9,048 nucleotides of DNA, taken from the NCBI GenBank assembly GCA_021151615.1, contig JAGKXA010000178.1, positions 1-9,048 on the forward strand, written 5' to 3'. Below the pieces are notes generated by a model. That model had not been told where the DNA came from, made no database searches, and saw only the letters and a program-made list of their open reading frames with translations. Shown here piece by piece: positions 1 to 6,521 of this stretch (position 1 is its first letter; the number at the start of each line of letters is the position of its first letter). This DNA comes from Cellvibrionaceae bacterium (GTDB lineage Bacteria > Pseudomonadota > Gammaproteobacteria > Pseudomonadales > Cellvibrionaceae). The translations under genes were made by a program, and so were the position numbers.

Positions 1-1653
1 ACCTTGTTGTGGCGCCGCCTGACCGGCAAGCAATGACAACAAGGTCGATTTGCCGCTGCCGGATTCGCCCTGCAACAAATACTGCTGCCCTTTGCGCAAA
101 TGCAAACTTACGCCCTGCAACAAGGGCCGGGTTCCCTTGTAACCATAATGGAGCTGGTTGATATTTAATTCGGCATTCGCATCTGCTTGATTAACAGAAG
201 CAAGCGCAGCCTGAGATGAACTGGATTCGACATTTAACAGCTCGCGAATTTCCCGCCACGAATACCAGGAGCGCACCAATTGTTGCGCAGAGTTGGCGAT
301 AGCATCCAGCGCGGCCCACACCAATAACACCACGCCCAAAAATACCACCAGCTGTGCAACAGAAAGCAGTGCAAACATAATCGCCACACACAATAAACCG
401 CAGCTCACCGCCAACCAAGCACCGGGTAAAAATGCGTGCAAGCGTAGCGCGAATTTATCCATGACTAAGGATGCGCGCCAATAATCCTGCAAGCATCGCT
501 CTTCCTCTTTGTGCCACTGTGCCGAATTGGATTGCAACAAACGGGTTCTATGGCCCTGCATCTGCGCGATGGTTAATTCACTTAAGTATTTGCGGTGATC
601 TGCCCACACACCATAAGCGCGCTGAAACGCATTTACCCAGATAGCGCCCAGCAGCAATAAAATTACAATCAAACCGGCGAGCAGCCATTGTTGCAGCGCG
701 AGTGCGAGTATTAAGCCCAGCAGCAAATCCAGGCTGGCATTGAGTGCGCCAAACACACCCGGCAAGGCATTGTGTTGCATACCATCGGCTTCCATCGCCT
801 TACCTAATAATGCGGCCGGCCCCTTACCGTTTAACGCAGAGGGAGAAAGCCGCAAGGCGGCGTGCTGCAATTGCCGTTTTATTATTAGCCCCACGCGCAC
901 TTCCAAATGCGACTGGCAGTAGCGCCCCACTAACGAACAGCCGAGCATGCTGAGCATTATCAGCCCCCAGGTGAGCACCAGGCTGTGCGGCCAAAAACTA
1001 TTGGCAAGCGCATAACCAAGCAAACCCACACTGGCCATCAGCAGTAGGCGCTGTACTATGTGCGCCCCCATAAAGCCAGCGACCAATAAAAGCCAGGGTT
1101 CCGCACGCAAGGCAGTTGTTAAACCTTGTTCAGCGCCGTGACGAATCAGCCAAAGATTGTTAACAGGTTTCAATGCATATTGCTGATGCGTAAGCTGTGC
1201 TTGAGTCGCCTCAAGACGTTTGCCTTTTAAACCCAGTTGTTGCAAAAGCTGTTGTGCTTCCAGCGATGCTGAATAACCGTAGAGTTCGCCGATAAATGAC
1301 TCCAACACCTGCACGCGAACCCATTGATAACCGCCCGCAACAGCAAGCAATTTCACTTTGCCACTGCGCGCCGCTGCAATTAATAAAAAACGTTTTTCGC
1401 CCTTGATCGCAAGCTCAATAACACCCGGACTCAAGCGCTGCAAACTCAGTTTCAATTCACCAAAGGATGTATCACAAGGCATGGCCTCCAAACCCTGCAC
1501 CGCTAAATAGCGGGGAATATCCGCACCGGATTCGATCACAGGCATGGCTCCGCGCACTGTCGTTTCGCGTACCGATGAACAAGCAAGGCGTTGCGCAAGA
1601 AAATCCAAACCACCGGATAAATTTTGCAAATCCCACAAGAGCGCATCCATCAT
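1..1653 (-). CDS. Peptide-export ABC transporter, permease/ATPase subunit without peptidase (3' end cut by window)
   Basis: The frame stays open from the ATG at 1653 to base 1, giving 551 visible codons, so the C-terminus lies outside the window. Residues 1 to about 175 form a soluble N-terminal domain with no C39 peptidase Cys/His motif. Several hydrophobic segments follow from about residue 181 (starting AEPWLLLVAGFMGAHI) to about 455, as in an ABC exporter membrane domain. An ATPase domain starts near residue 490, with Walker A GESGSGKST at residues 529-537; the rest of the ATPase is missing only because the window ends. The start overlaps the stop of the upstream exporter (ATGA, 1650-1653), and a GAGG ribosome binding site lies inside that gene, which suggests translational coupling. 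A second in-frame ATG follows immediately at 1650. By analogy with NHLP-type systems, which pair a peptidase ABC protein with a non-peptidase one, the two may form a heterodimeric inner-membrane exporter; this pairing is inferred. Confidence 0.85.
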   Translation of the reverse strand, partial: MMDALLWDLQNLSGGLDFLAQRLACSSVRETTVRGAMPVIESGADIPRYLAVQGLEAMPCDTSFGELKLSLQRLSPGVIELAIKGEKRFLLIAAARSGKVKLLAVAGGYQWVRVQVLESFIGELYGYSASLEAQQLLQQLGLKGKRLEATQAQLTHQQYALKPVNNLWLIRHGAEQGLTTALRAEPWLLLVAGFMGAHIVQRLLLMASVGLLGYALANSFWPHSLVLTWGLIMLSMLGCSLVGRYCQSHLEVRVGLIIKRQLQHAALRLSPSALNGKGPAALLGKAMEADGMQHNALPGVFGALNASLDLLLGLILALALQQWLLAGLIVILLLLGAIWVNAFQRAYGVWADHRKYLSELTIAQMQGHRTRLLQSNSAQWHKEEERCLQDYWRASLVMDKFALRLHAFLPGAWLAVSCGLLCVAIMFALLSVAQLVVFLGVVLLVWAALDAIANSAQQLVRSWYSWREIRELLNVESSSSQAALASVNQADANAELNINQLHYGYKGTRPLLQGVSLHLRKGQQYLLQGESGSGKSTLLSLLAGQAAPQQG

Positions 1654-4529
1654 TCAGCCACCTCGGCTAATTGCGCAGCCGTTTTTTGTTGGTGAGGAGT
1701 AGCCAACTCAAATTGCAATCCGCCCTGGGCAATTTTCAGCGAGTGCCATTGCTGATCCTGCAACAAGGTGTTTAACACTCGCTCTTCGCACTCGCGCAAG
1801 TGATTCAATGCCGATTGCGGCTGCTGCAATAAAGTATGAGGCGAAGAATCTTCCAGTAACTGGCCATTGGCAATGACCAGCACGCGCGGAAATTTGAGCG
1901 CTTCGCTAATATCGTGGGTGATACAAATCAGTGTTGCCCCGGCATGGGTGGTGCGAATTTTTTCCAGCAGTTGCTCGCGCGCCGGGCGATCCAATCCGCG
2001 ACAAGGTTCATCCAATATCACCAGGCGCGGCTGCTCAACACCCAGGGCGCGACCAATGCGAACACGCTGCCCTTCACCACCGGAAAGACGTTTGCCATCT
2101 TCCCCCAGCGGTGTTTGCAAGCCCCGCTCCAAATGCGCCAGTAAAGTTCCCAAGCCCGCATCGGCAACGCGCCCTTGACCGTGATCATAATTGATGTTGT
2201 CGAGCAAACTTTTATTCCACAGTTGCACATTCGCATCTACCCACGCGGTGGATTTACGCAAATCCAGTAAAGCTTGCCCTGCAAGAGGTACAGCATCGAC
2301 CAACAACTGGCCTTCACTCGGCGTTTTCCAACCGAGCAAGAGTTCACACAAGCTGGATTTTCCCGCACCGGATTCACCAACCACGGCGATGTGTTCGCCG
2401 GGCTTAATCGTTACATTAATTCCATTCAATACCGGGTGTCCGGCAACTACCAACGAAATATCCTTCATCGCTATAGCAACGCCCGCTGCTTTTTTTGCGG
2501 GCGCATGCGCTGCTACTGAATCTGTGTAGACATTTTTTTCGGAAACGTCAGTTTTCACATCTTTAATTTTCACAACTTCAGTTTCCGCCGCCTCAACTTC
2601 CGTGGCTTGCAGTAACTCGCTAAACAACGCCAACACCAAACGATAATTGGGAATCTGTAAAATCAATTCCGCCAGGTGCCGCGCCATAAACGGCAAGCGC
2701 AGCAACCAATAAAACCACAGTAAATTAGGTACCACACCACTCGGCTGCGCGACCTTACCCATCATAAAACCGAGCAAACACAGCAGTGCCAGAATATCGA
2801 TCACCAACAACACCAGCGTTTGTTTGCGCTGGTAATCGTATTGGGAATAGCCCCAATAATTAAGCTGGATCTCCTGCTCATTGGCAAAGGTCTGCTCCGC
2901 CGCATGACTGCGAATTGCACGCAAACCTTTGAGCGAATCAAAATAAAACATATTGATCAGGCCGGTTTGGTTATGCGCGCGCGAAACCGAATCCTGCAGT
3001 AGTTTTTGCCAAAAACTACTAAGCGATAAAATCGCGACGACCAACAGGCAGGCCATTAGGCCCACCGCAAAATCCAGCCACAACAATCCCGCGAGGGTAA
3101 ATAACACCAGCGCCCCCTGCTGCAACAAGGCAACACCAAACGCGGGCAAATTGCGCAATTGATAAAGTTTATGGCTGCGCCGCGCCATGTCGGTGAGCAG
3201 GCGAGTGCGAAAATAGGGGTCGTGAATTTTGGGCAATTTCTCAAACAAGGCGATACGAAATTGCGCTTCCAGTTGTCGCCCCAAACTGAGCGTGAGCTGT
3301 GCAATCGGCAATTCCAACACCGCACTTACCACCACAAAGGTAAACACCAGCGGAATAAACCAACTGAACTGCTGCTGCCCCAAGAGCTGATTCATACTAA
3401 TCAGCCCCTGAAAAATCAGCGCCTGCAAGGTGAAACTCAACGCAGCCAAACCCACCGCACCACCCAACCAGCCAAACCATTTGCGTTGCGCGGGCAACAG
3501 CAAATCGTAAAGCACTTTCCAGGGGCTGGGTTCGGCTTGCTGGATAAGGTTATCCATTGCGGATGGATTGACCTCTTCGTTTTGTTCCGGCGTTTTTACA
3601 CCACAAATACGCACCAACACACAAGCTTCCACCCGCACTTGCGTTGCATCTTTTGGATCAGTCTGTGTCCACCAATATTGGCGGGGAATTGCCTCATCCC
3701 ATGGCTGCGATGCTGCGCGCGCGCTTTCAAACCGGCTGCGCAAAAAGCCCAAACATTCGTTACCCGATTTAAGCGCACCGCACGCCAACAAGGCTTCCGC
3801 CCAACTCAATGCAGCATCGAAGCAAGCAATTGACAACCAATTACCGGGAGCAGCTGCTGAATTAATTGCAGAATTTTTTTCTGCATTTGGTTCGTCATTT
3901 TGCTCTTCATTTTCGGCTCCATTTTTATTTTCATTTTTCCCTTCAGGTGTTTCAGCACTTGCCTCTGGTTCATCAGATGATGGCATTTCAAGCACAAACA
4001 ATCCTTGCGTTAAGCGCTCTGCCTCTACAGCTGTTGCGCCCAGCTTGCGCAACCTGTGCAATGTAGCCAAACGAAAATCTTCGCTGTTGGCCCAGGCTTC
4101 CCAGATGGATTTATCCAGTGCCATGCGGTGACGATAGGTGCGCGCCTTGACTGCCTCCCAGGTCACCCACTGGCGCCCCGAGGACGGGTCCATAATCTGT
4201 ACCCATTTGCCCAGGCTACGCCAGACCACAATGAAATGCGTCAAGCCATTGGGTAAACGTGTAATAAGAATGCAGGGCGCAACCCTGGCCTCGGGCAGTT
4301 CCAATTGATTGAGCGGTACTAACACCTGCTCCGCCTCCAACCCCAGGGTTACTGCCAATTCTTCAAGGGTATCGACCGATGTTCCATCCACATCGGTTTG
4401 GCACAGCTCACGTAAGCGACTGAAGTTAATCGGGATACCAAAGCCATCCAATATGGATTTCAAACTGCTCGGCCCACAATCCATTTGCGAGACCTGCATA
4501 ATTTCCGGCGCAAGCCATTTATATTTCAT
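1650..4529 (-). CDS. C39 peptidase-containing ABC exporter (peptidase/permease/ATPase), candidate leader-processing peptide transporter
   Basis: Inner-membrane ABC exporter of 959 aa that should cut a leader from a small peptide during ATP-driven export. The C39 peptidase covers about residues 1-135 with all key residues visible: oxyanion Q12, nucleophile C18 (QMDCGP), H98 (THF) and D114 (DPSSG). Residues 150-340 are an extra region absent from short C39 exporters such as ComA or LagD. It includes an acidic Asn/Glu/Lys-rich linker at about 186-228. Membrane segments run from about 352 to 625. A second charged linker (about 643-682) leads to the ATPase: Walker A 718-726 (GESGAGKSS), signature LSGGE 815-819, Walker B ending in D840-E841 and H-loop H872. 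The usual Q-loop glutamine appears to be Ala766 in WVDANVQLW. An extension of about 55 residues ends the protein. The start follows AAAGGGA, 14 nt after the HlyD gene, and the stop overlaps the next ABC gene by 4 nt. The C39 peptidase-exporter assignment is firm; the exact subfamily (NHLP-like) and the substrate are inferred. Confidence 0.92.
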   Translation of the reverse strand: MKYKWLAPEIMQVSQMDCGPSSLKSILDGFGIPINFSRLRELCQTDVDGTSVDTLEELAVTLGLEAEQVLVPLNQLELPEARVAPCILITRLPNGLTHFIVVWRSLGKWVQIMDPSSGRQWVTWEAVKARTYRHRMALDKSIWEAWANSEDFRLATLHRLRKLGATAVEAERLTQGLFVLEMPSSDEPEASAETPEGKNENKNGAENEEQNDEPNAEKNSAINSAAAPGNWLSIACFDAALSWAEALLACGALKSGNECLGFLRSRFESARAASQPWDEAIPRQYWWTQTDPKDATQVRVEACVLVRICGVKTPEQNEEVNPSAMDNLIQQAEPSPWKVLYDLLLPAQRKWFGWLGGAVGLAALSFTLQALIFQGLISMNQLLGQQQFSWFIPLVFTFVVVSAVLELPIAQLTLSLGRQLEAQFRIALFEKLPKIHDPYFRTRLLTDMARRSHKLYQLRNLPAFGVALLQQGALVLFTLAGLLWLDFAVGLMACLLVVAILSLSSFWQKLLQDSVSRAHNQTGLINMFYFDSLKGLRAIRSHAAEQTFANEQEIQLNYWGYSQYDYQRKQTLVLLVIDILALLCLLGFMMGKVAQPSGVVPNLLWFYWLLRLPFMARHLAELILQIPNYRLVLALFSELLQATEVEAAETEVVKIKDVKTDVSEKNVYTDSVAAHAPAKKAAGVAIAMKDISLVVAGHPVLNGINVTIKPGEHIAVVGESGAGKSSLCELLLGWKTPSEGQLLVDAVPLAGQALLDLRKSTAWVDANVQLWNKSLLDNINYDHGQGRVADAGLGTLLAHLERGLQTPLGEDGKRLSGGEGQRVRIGRALGVEQPRLVILDEPCRGLDRPAREQLLEKIRTTHAGATLICITHDISEALKFPRVLVIANGQLLEDSSPHTLLQQPQSALNHLRECEERVLNTLLQDQQWHSLKIAQGGLQFELATPHQQKTAAQLAEVAE

Positions 4530-4543
4530 AGTAATAATTCCCT

Positions 4544-5674
4544 TTAAAACTGTTGCCGGCCAAGGCTTTGCAATAGCAATTGCCAGGGTGTGGCCGAGGC
4601 GACATCAACAATCACCTGACCGGTCATACCGGTGCGCAAGGCAAGCGCATTTTTTGGCTCGAGCGCTAAAACTACGCGCATGCGTCCATCGCGATCCGCT
4701 TCATCAACCTGCACAACGCGCGCGTCCACCGCGCCATATTGCAGCCAGGGAAAGCTATCCATTTGTATACGTGCACTTTGCCCGCTGCGGATATAACCCT
4801 GCGCATCCGCAGGGTCAAAGTTGGCCACCACTTGCAATTCGCCATCCGGCACCAGCGTTGCCAATTGCGTACCTGCTGCAATCCATTGACCCGGTTGCAG
4901 GGGCATGACTTCTGCAACACGCGCGGATTTTGGCGCGCGCAAAATTTTGTGATTAAGTGATTCCGTTAATTGCGCCTGCTGCAACTGCAACGCAGAAATA
5001 CTGCGCTGCTGCTCCGCTTGTGTTTGCGCAACATTGGCCCGGGTAATTTTTTCTTGTTCTTGTGCTTGCTTTAACGATTGCTCGGCAGCCGCGACTTGTT
5101 GTTGACTCGCCAATAGCTGCTCATAGAGTGACTGTTGCTGGAGCTGCTCTTTTTGTAATTCAATTTTGGATACAGCGCCGCCAGCGCGAGACAACATATT
5201 TACCAGCGATTGCTGTTGTTGATAGCGGGATTTAACGCTGAGTAATTGTTCACGCAAGGAAGCAAGTGCAGACATTTGCGCATCCAACTGGATTTGCAAT
5301 TGCGCCAACTGCCCTTGCGCTGCCAGGTTCTGCGCCGCCAGCGCCGCTTGCTGTTCTGCTAACGCCTGCTGCACGGATTGCAATTGCTGCTCTTCATCCG
5401 TCTGCAAATGAATCAAGGCATCACCCGCATTAACTCGCTCACCCGTAGTCAAGTGAAGCTCCGCGATGCGCCCACTGACACCAGCAGTAATCGCAATATC
5501 CGGCTGGCCATTTTGCAACACCCCCTTGCCTTGTTTGGTGATATCCAGAGGCACCATAAACAGCCACACCAACCAGAGCAACAACAGAGCAGCAGGAATT
5601 AATAAAATCCATAACAGCCGCTGATGCAGATCCGCCTGAATAGCGGCCAGCGAGCTGGAAAAATTGATTGCCAT
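4544..5674 (-). CDS. HlyD-family membrane fusion (periplasmic adaptor) protein of the peptide exporter
   Basis: A 376-aa adaptor that should link the inner-membrane ABC exporter to the periplasm or an outer-membrane channel. One transmembrane helix lies at about residues 20-40, after a short cytoplasmic tail. The first half of a lipoyl-like domain follows at about 58-96 (GVSGRIAELHLTTGERVNAGDALIHL). A very Gln/Ala/Leu-rich coiled-coil hairpin spans about 97-240. The second lipoyl half is at about 243-278 (ILRAPKSARVAEV, then PGQWIAAGTQLATLVP), and a beta-barrel-like region with the PFAM-type ending TGMTGQVIVDV closes the protein. It is first in the operon. ATG 5674 is the first usable start after an in-frame stop, but no clear Shine-Dalgarno sequence precedes it. 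A three-codon ORF (M-V-I-stop, 5687-5676) ends 1 nt before this ATG. The family assignment is firm; the pairing with the adjacent ABC proteins rests on gene order. Confidence 0.93.
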   Translation of the reverse strand: MAINFSSSLAAIQADLHQRLLWILLIPAALLLLWLVWLFMVPLDITKQGKGVLQNGQPDIAITAGVSGRIAELHLTTGERVNAGDALIHLQTDEEQQLQSVQQALAEQQAALAAQNLAAQGQLAQLQIQLDAQMSALASLREQLLSVKSRYQQQQSLVNMLSRAGGAVSKIELQKEQLQQQSLYEQLLASQQQVAAAEQSLKQAQEQEKITRANVAQTQAEQQRSISALQLQQAQLTESLNHKILRAPKSARVAEVMPLQPGQWIAAGTQLATLVPDGELQVVANFDPADAQGYIRSGQSARIQMDSFPWLQYGAVDARVVQVDEADRDGRMRVVLALEPKNALALRTGMTGQVIVDVASATPWQLLLQSLGRQQF

Positions 5675-5825
5675 ATCAAATAACCATACGGAACAGTTTT
5701 AAGGGTAAAGGAGTGATTAGCGCTGCTGATTATTCACTCGCTTATTCGCACCGCTATTGGAGTCTATTTTTAAAGAAAAGTCATCCACATTGAGCGAATT
5801 GATGCTCACTGTGAAATATAAGGAT
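5675..5825. promoter_or_regulatory. Divergent intergenic region between exporter operon and rightward peptide genes
   Basis: These 151 bases separate two divergent transcription units, so both promoters are expected here. I see no convincing -35/-10 pair with normal spacing on either strand. An inverted repeat, TGAGC (5791-5795) and GCTCA (5804-5808) with an 8-nt gap, lies just upstream of the first peptide gene and could be an operator or small hairpin. Its short arms make chance likely. The presence of promoters is inferred from gene arrangement only. Confidence 0.3.
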
Positions 5826-5882
5826 ATGAGTGAAAGCAAAACCGAAGTACCCACTGGTGTAAACCGTAGCGGATTTGATTAA
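5826..5882 (+). CDS. Candidate tiny precursor peptide 1 (18 aa, MSESKTEVPTGVNRSGFD)
   Basis: An 18-codon ORF on the strand opposite the exporter, starting 151 bp from the HlyD start. Its peptide shares SKT-x-V-x-[AT]-G with the leftward peptides and G-[VA]-N-R-S with the next ORF, to which it is joined by only 16 nt. That resemblance, not coding statistics, is the case for it being real. The ATG at 5826 gives the best alignment with its relatives, but its AAGGA lies only 1 nt upstream, closer than normal. In-frame upstream alternatives are GTG 5811, ATG 5802 (a 26-aa product beginning MLTVKYKD) and TTG 5790, each with a weak ribosome binding site. Its likely role, inferred from position, is a substrate of the C39 exporter; a leader peptide controlling the next ORF is another possibility. 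Confidence 0.5.
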   Translation: MSESKTEVPTGVNRSGFD

Positions 5883-5898
5883 TTAAAAGGAGACTATT

Positions 5899-5940
5899 AT
5901 GAGAGCTAAAAAAGTTTCTGCTGGTGCTAACCGCAGCTAA
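5899..5940 (+). CDS. Candidate tiny precursor peptide 2 (13 aa, MRAKKVSAGANRS)
   Basis: A 13-codon ORF preceded by a strong ribosome binding site (AAAAGGAGACTATT before the ATG), which is hard to explain without translation. The peptide starts M-R-A-K like the leftward M-K-A-K peptide, carries V-S-A-G where those have V-K-A-G, and ends in G-A-N-R-S like peptide 1 (G-V-N-R-S). A cut after Ala-Gly, as some C39 peptidases accept in place of Gly-Gly, would leave the tetrapeptide ANRS; the cleavage site is inference. It lies 16 nt after peptide 1 and is followed within 14 nt by the terminator hairpin. I know of no characterised family of this size that it matches. Confidence 0.6.
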   Translation: MRAKKVSAGANRS

Positions 5941-5950
5941 TTTAGTTAAT

Positions 5951-5974
5951 AAAAAAGGGCGATATTCGCCCTTT
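5951..5974 (-). terminator. Rho-independent terminator between convergent peptide genes
   Basis: A 9-bp stem (AAAGGGCGA at 5954-5962 pairing with TCGCCCTTT at 5966-5974) with a 3-nt loop. Read on the minus strand it is followed by T's running from the stem into TTTATT (six T's in all, 5956-5951), a typical intrinsic terminator for the leftward peptide genes. On the plus strand only three T's close the stem, so termination there is possible but weaker. Its position between two converging pairs suggests that it serves both. Confidence 0.8.
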
Positions 5975-6045
5975 CACTTAAAGCAAGCCTATATACACTC
6001 TGTAACCTATAATGTATTAAGCACAGACGCAATTAAAACCAAGCA

Positions 6046-6102
6046 TTAGTTCTTAATAACTACTATTTGCGGACCAGCTTTTACATTAGTTTTTGCTTTC
6101 AT
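6046..6102 (-). CDS. Candidate tiny precursor peptide 3 (18 aa, MKAKTNVKAGPQIVVIKN)
   Basis: An 18-codon minus-strand ORF with an excellent ribosome binding site (AAGGAGAGAAAC before the ATG). It is clearly related to peptide 4 upstream: both read M-K-[AV]-K-[TS]-[NS]-V-K-A-G-P, followed by a hydrophobic beta-branched stretch and a charged end. The DNA is conserved too, with a shared block GTAAAAGCTGG. It also resembles the rightward peptides around V-x-A-G. A cut after Ala-Gly would give PQIVVIKN (inferred). Its stop lies about 70 nt before the terminator hairpin, and 98 nt separate it from peptide 4, so the two are probably co-transcribed. The role as exporter substrate is inferred from location and the leader-like shared N-terminus. 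Confidence 0.68.
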   Translation of the reverse strand: MKAKTNVKAGPQIVVIKN

Positions 6103-6200
6103 GTTTCTCTCCTTAATAATATTTAACTGCTTGTAGACTAGCACAACCGCCCACAATCAAAAGATGATTTGTTTACAAACGCATCCCTGCGACATACCAA

Positions 6201-6260
6201 CTAGAAATCATCTTTAATAATTAATGGCGGCCCAGCTTTTACACTAGACTTCACTTTCAT
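6201..6260 (-). CDS. Candidate tiny precursor peptide 4 (19 aa, MKVKSSVKAGPPLIIKDDF)
   Basis: A 19-codon minus-strand ORF with a strong ribosome binding site (AAAAAGGAGCTATTT before the ATG). Its first eleven residues match peptide 3 at eight positions, while the tail differs (PPLIIKDDF against PQIVVIKN). A conserved start with a variable end is the usual pattern of leader and core in exported or processed peptides. A cut after Ala-Gly would release PPLIIKDDF. It is the upstream member of the leftward pair. No promoter could be assigned with confidence in the bases before it. Alternatives are a small membrane-interacting or regulatory peptide, but the paralogy with three neighbours and the exporter nearby favour a precursor. 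Confidence 0.68.
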   Translation of the reverse strand: MKVKSSVKAGPPLIIKDDF

Positions 6261-6521
6261 AAATAGCTCCTTTTTAAGTAACCAACAACAACCAAATTTG
6301 ACTTCTTAAAGCTCCTGACTCATTAACACTTAAGCTATCAAAAAGAAATGGCGCATAAATACCAAGCGAGCAAAGAAAACCTAATGAATGCCGTATAGAC
6401 TTAATTTTTAGAAAAGCAAGCGCAGCTCTTTCGTGATAGACAAAAGGCCGACACCAAGTCTGCACATCCTTCGGAGGTAGTTACTTACATAATATTCACA
6501 ACAACAATTTAGTGGCTAAAT
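6261..6521. other. AT-rich intergenic stretch with no supported gene
   Basis: These 261 bases lie between the lipoprotein stop and peptide 4. The only longer frame, a 63-codon minus-strand GTG-start frame at 6274-6465, lacks a convincing ribosome binding site and has an unnatural-looking composition rich in Leu, Phe, Arg and Cys, so it is not called. A weak A/T-only hairpin (AATTTAG 6506-6512 with CTAAATT 6516-6522) overlaps the lipoprotein stop but has no T-run. The promoter for the leftward peptides is expected here or through read-through from the lipoprotein gene. Confidence 0.4.

Noticed and set aside
3159..3833. A 224-codon plus-strand open frame, and a 187-codon one at 3568-4131
   Set aside because: Both lie antisense to the C39-ABC gene, whose domains and motifs are intact throughout. 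Their translations show no recognisable motifs and look like shadow frames.
4309..4908. A 199-codon plus-strand open frame
   Set aside because: It is antisense to the end of the HlyD gene and the start of the C39-ABC gene, has an Arg/Pro/His-rich composition typical of shadows, and would overlap two well supported genes.
5805..5815. CTCACTGTGAA as a possible CRP half-site or operator, suggested by the nearby cyclase gene
   Set aside because: It lacks the TGTGA-N6-TCACA spacing of a CRP site, and the near-palindrome is too short to stand out from chance.
6008..6013. A perfect TATAAT on the plus strand
   Set aside because: No -35-like element sits at 16-18 nt upstream, and the only sequences downstream on that strand are antisense to peptides 3 and 4.
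6274..6465. A 63-codon minus-strand GTG-start frame in the intergenic stretch
   Set aside because: It has no convincing ribosome binding site and no leader or signal pattern that makes sense. It does not resemble the neighbouring tiny peptides.
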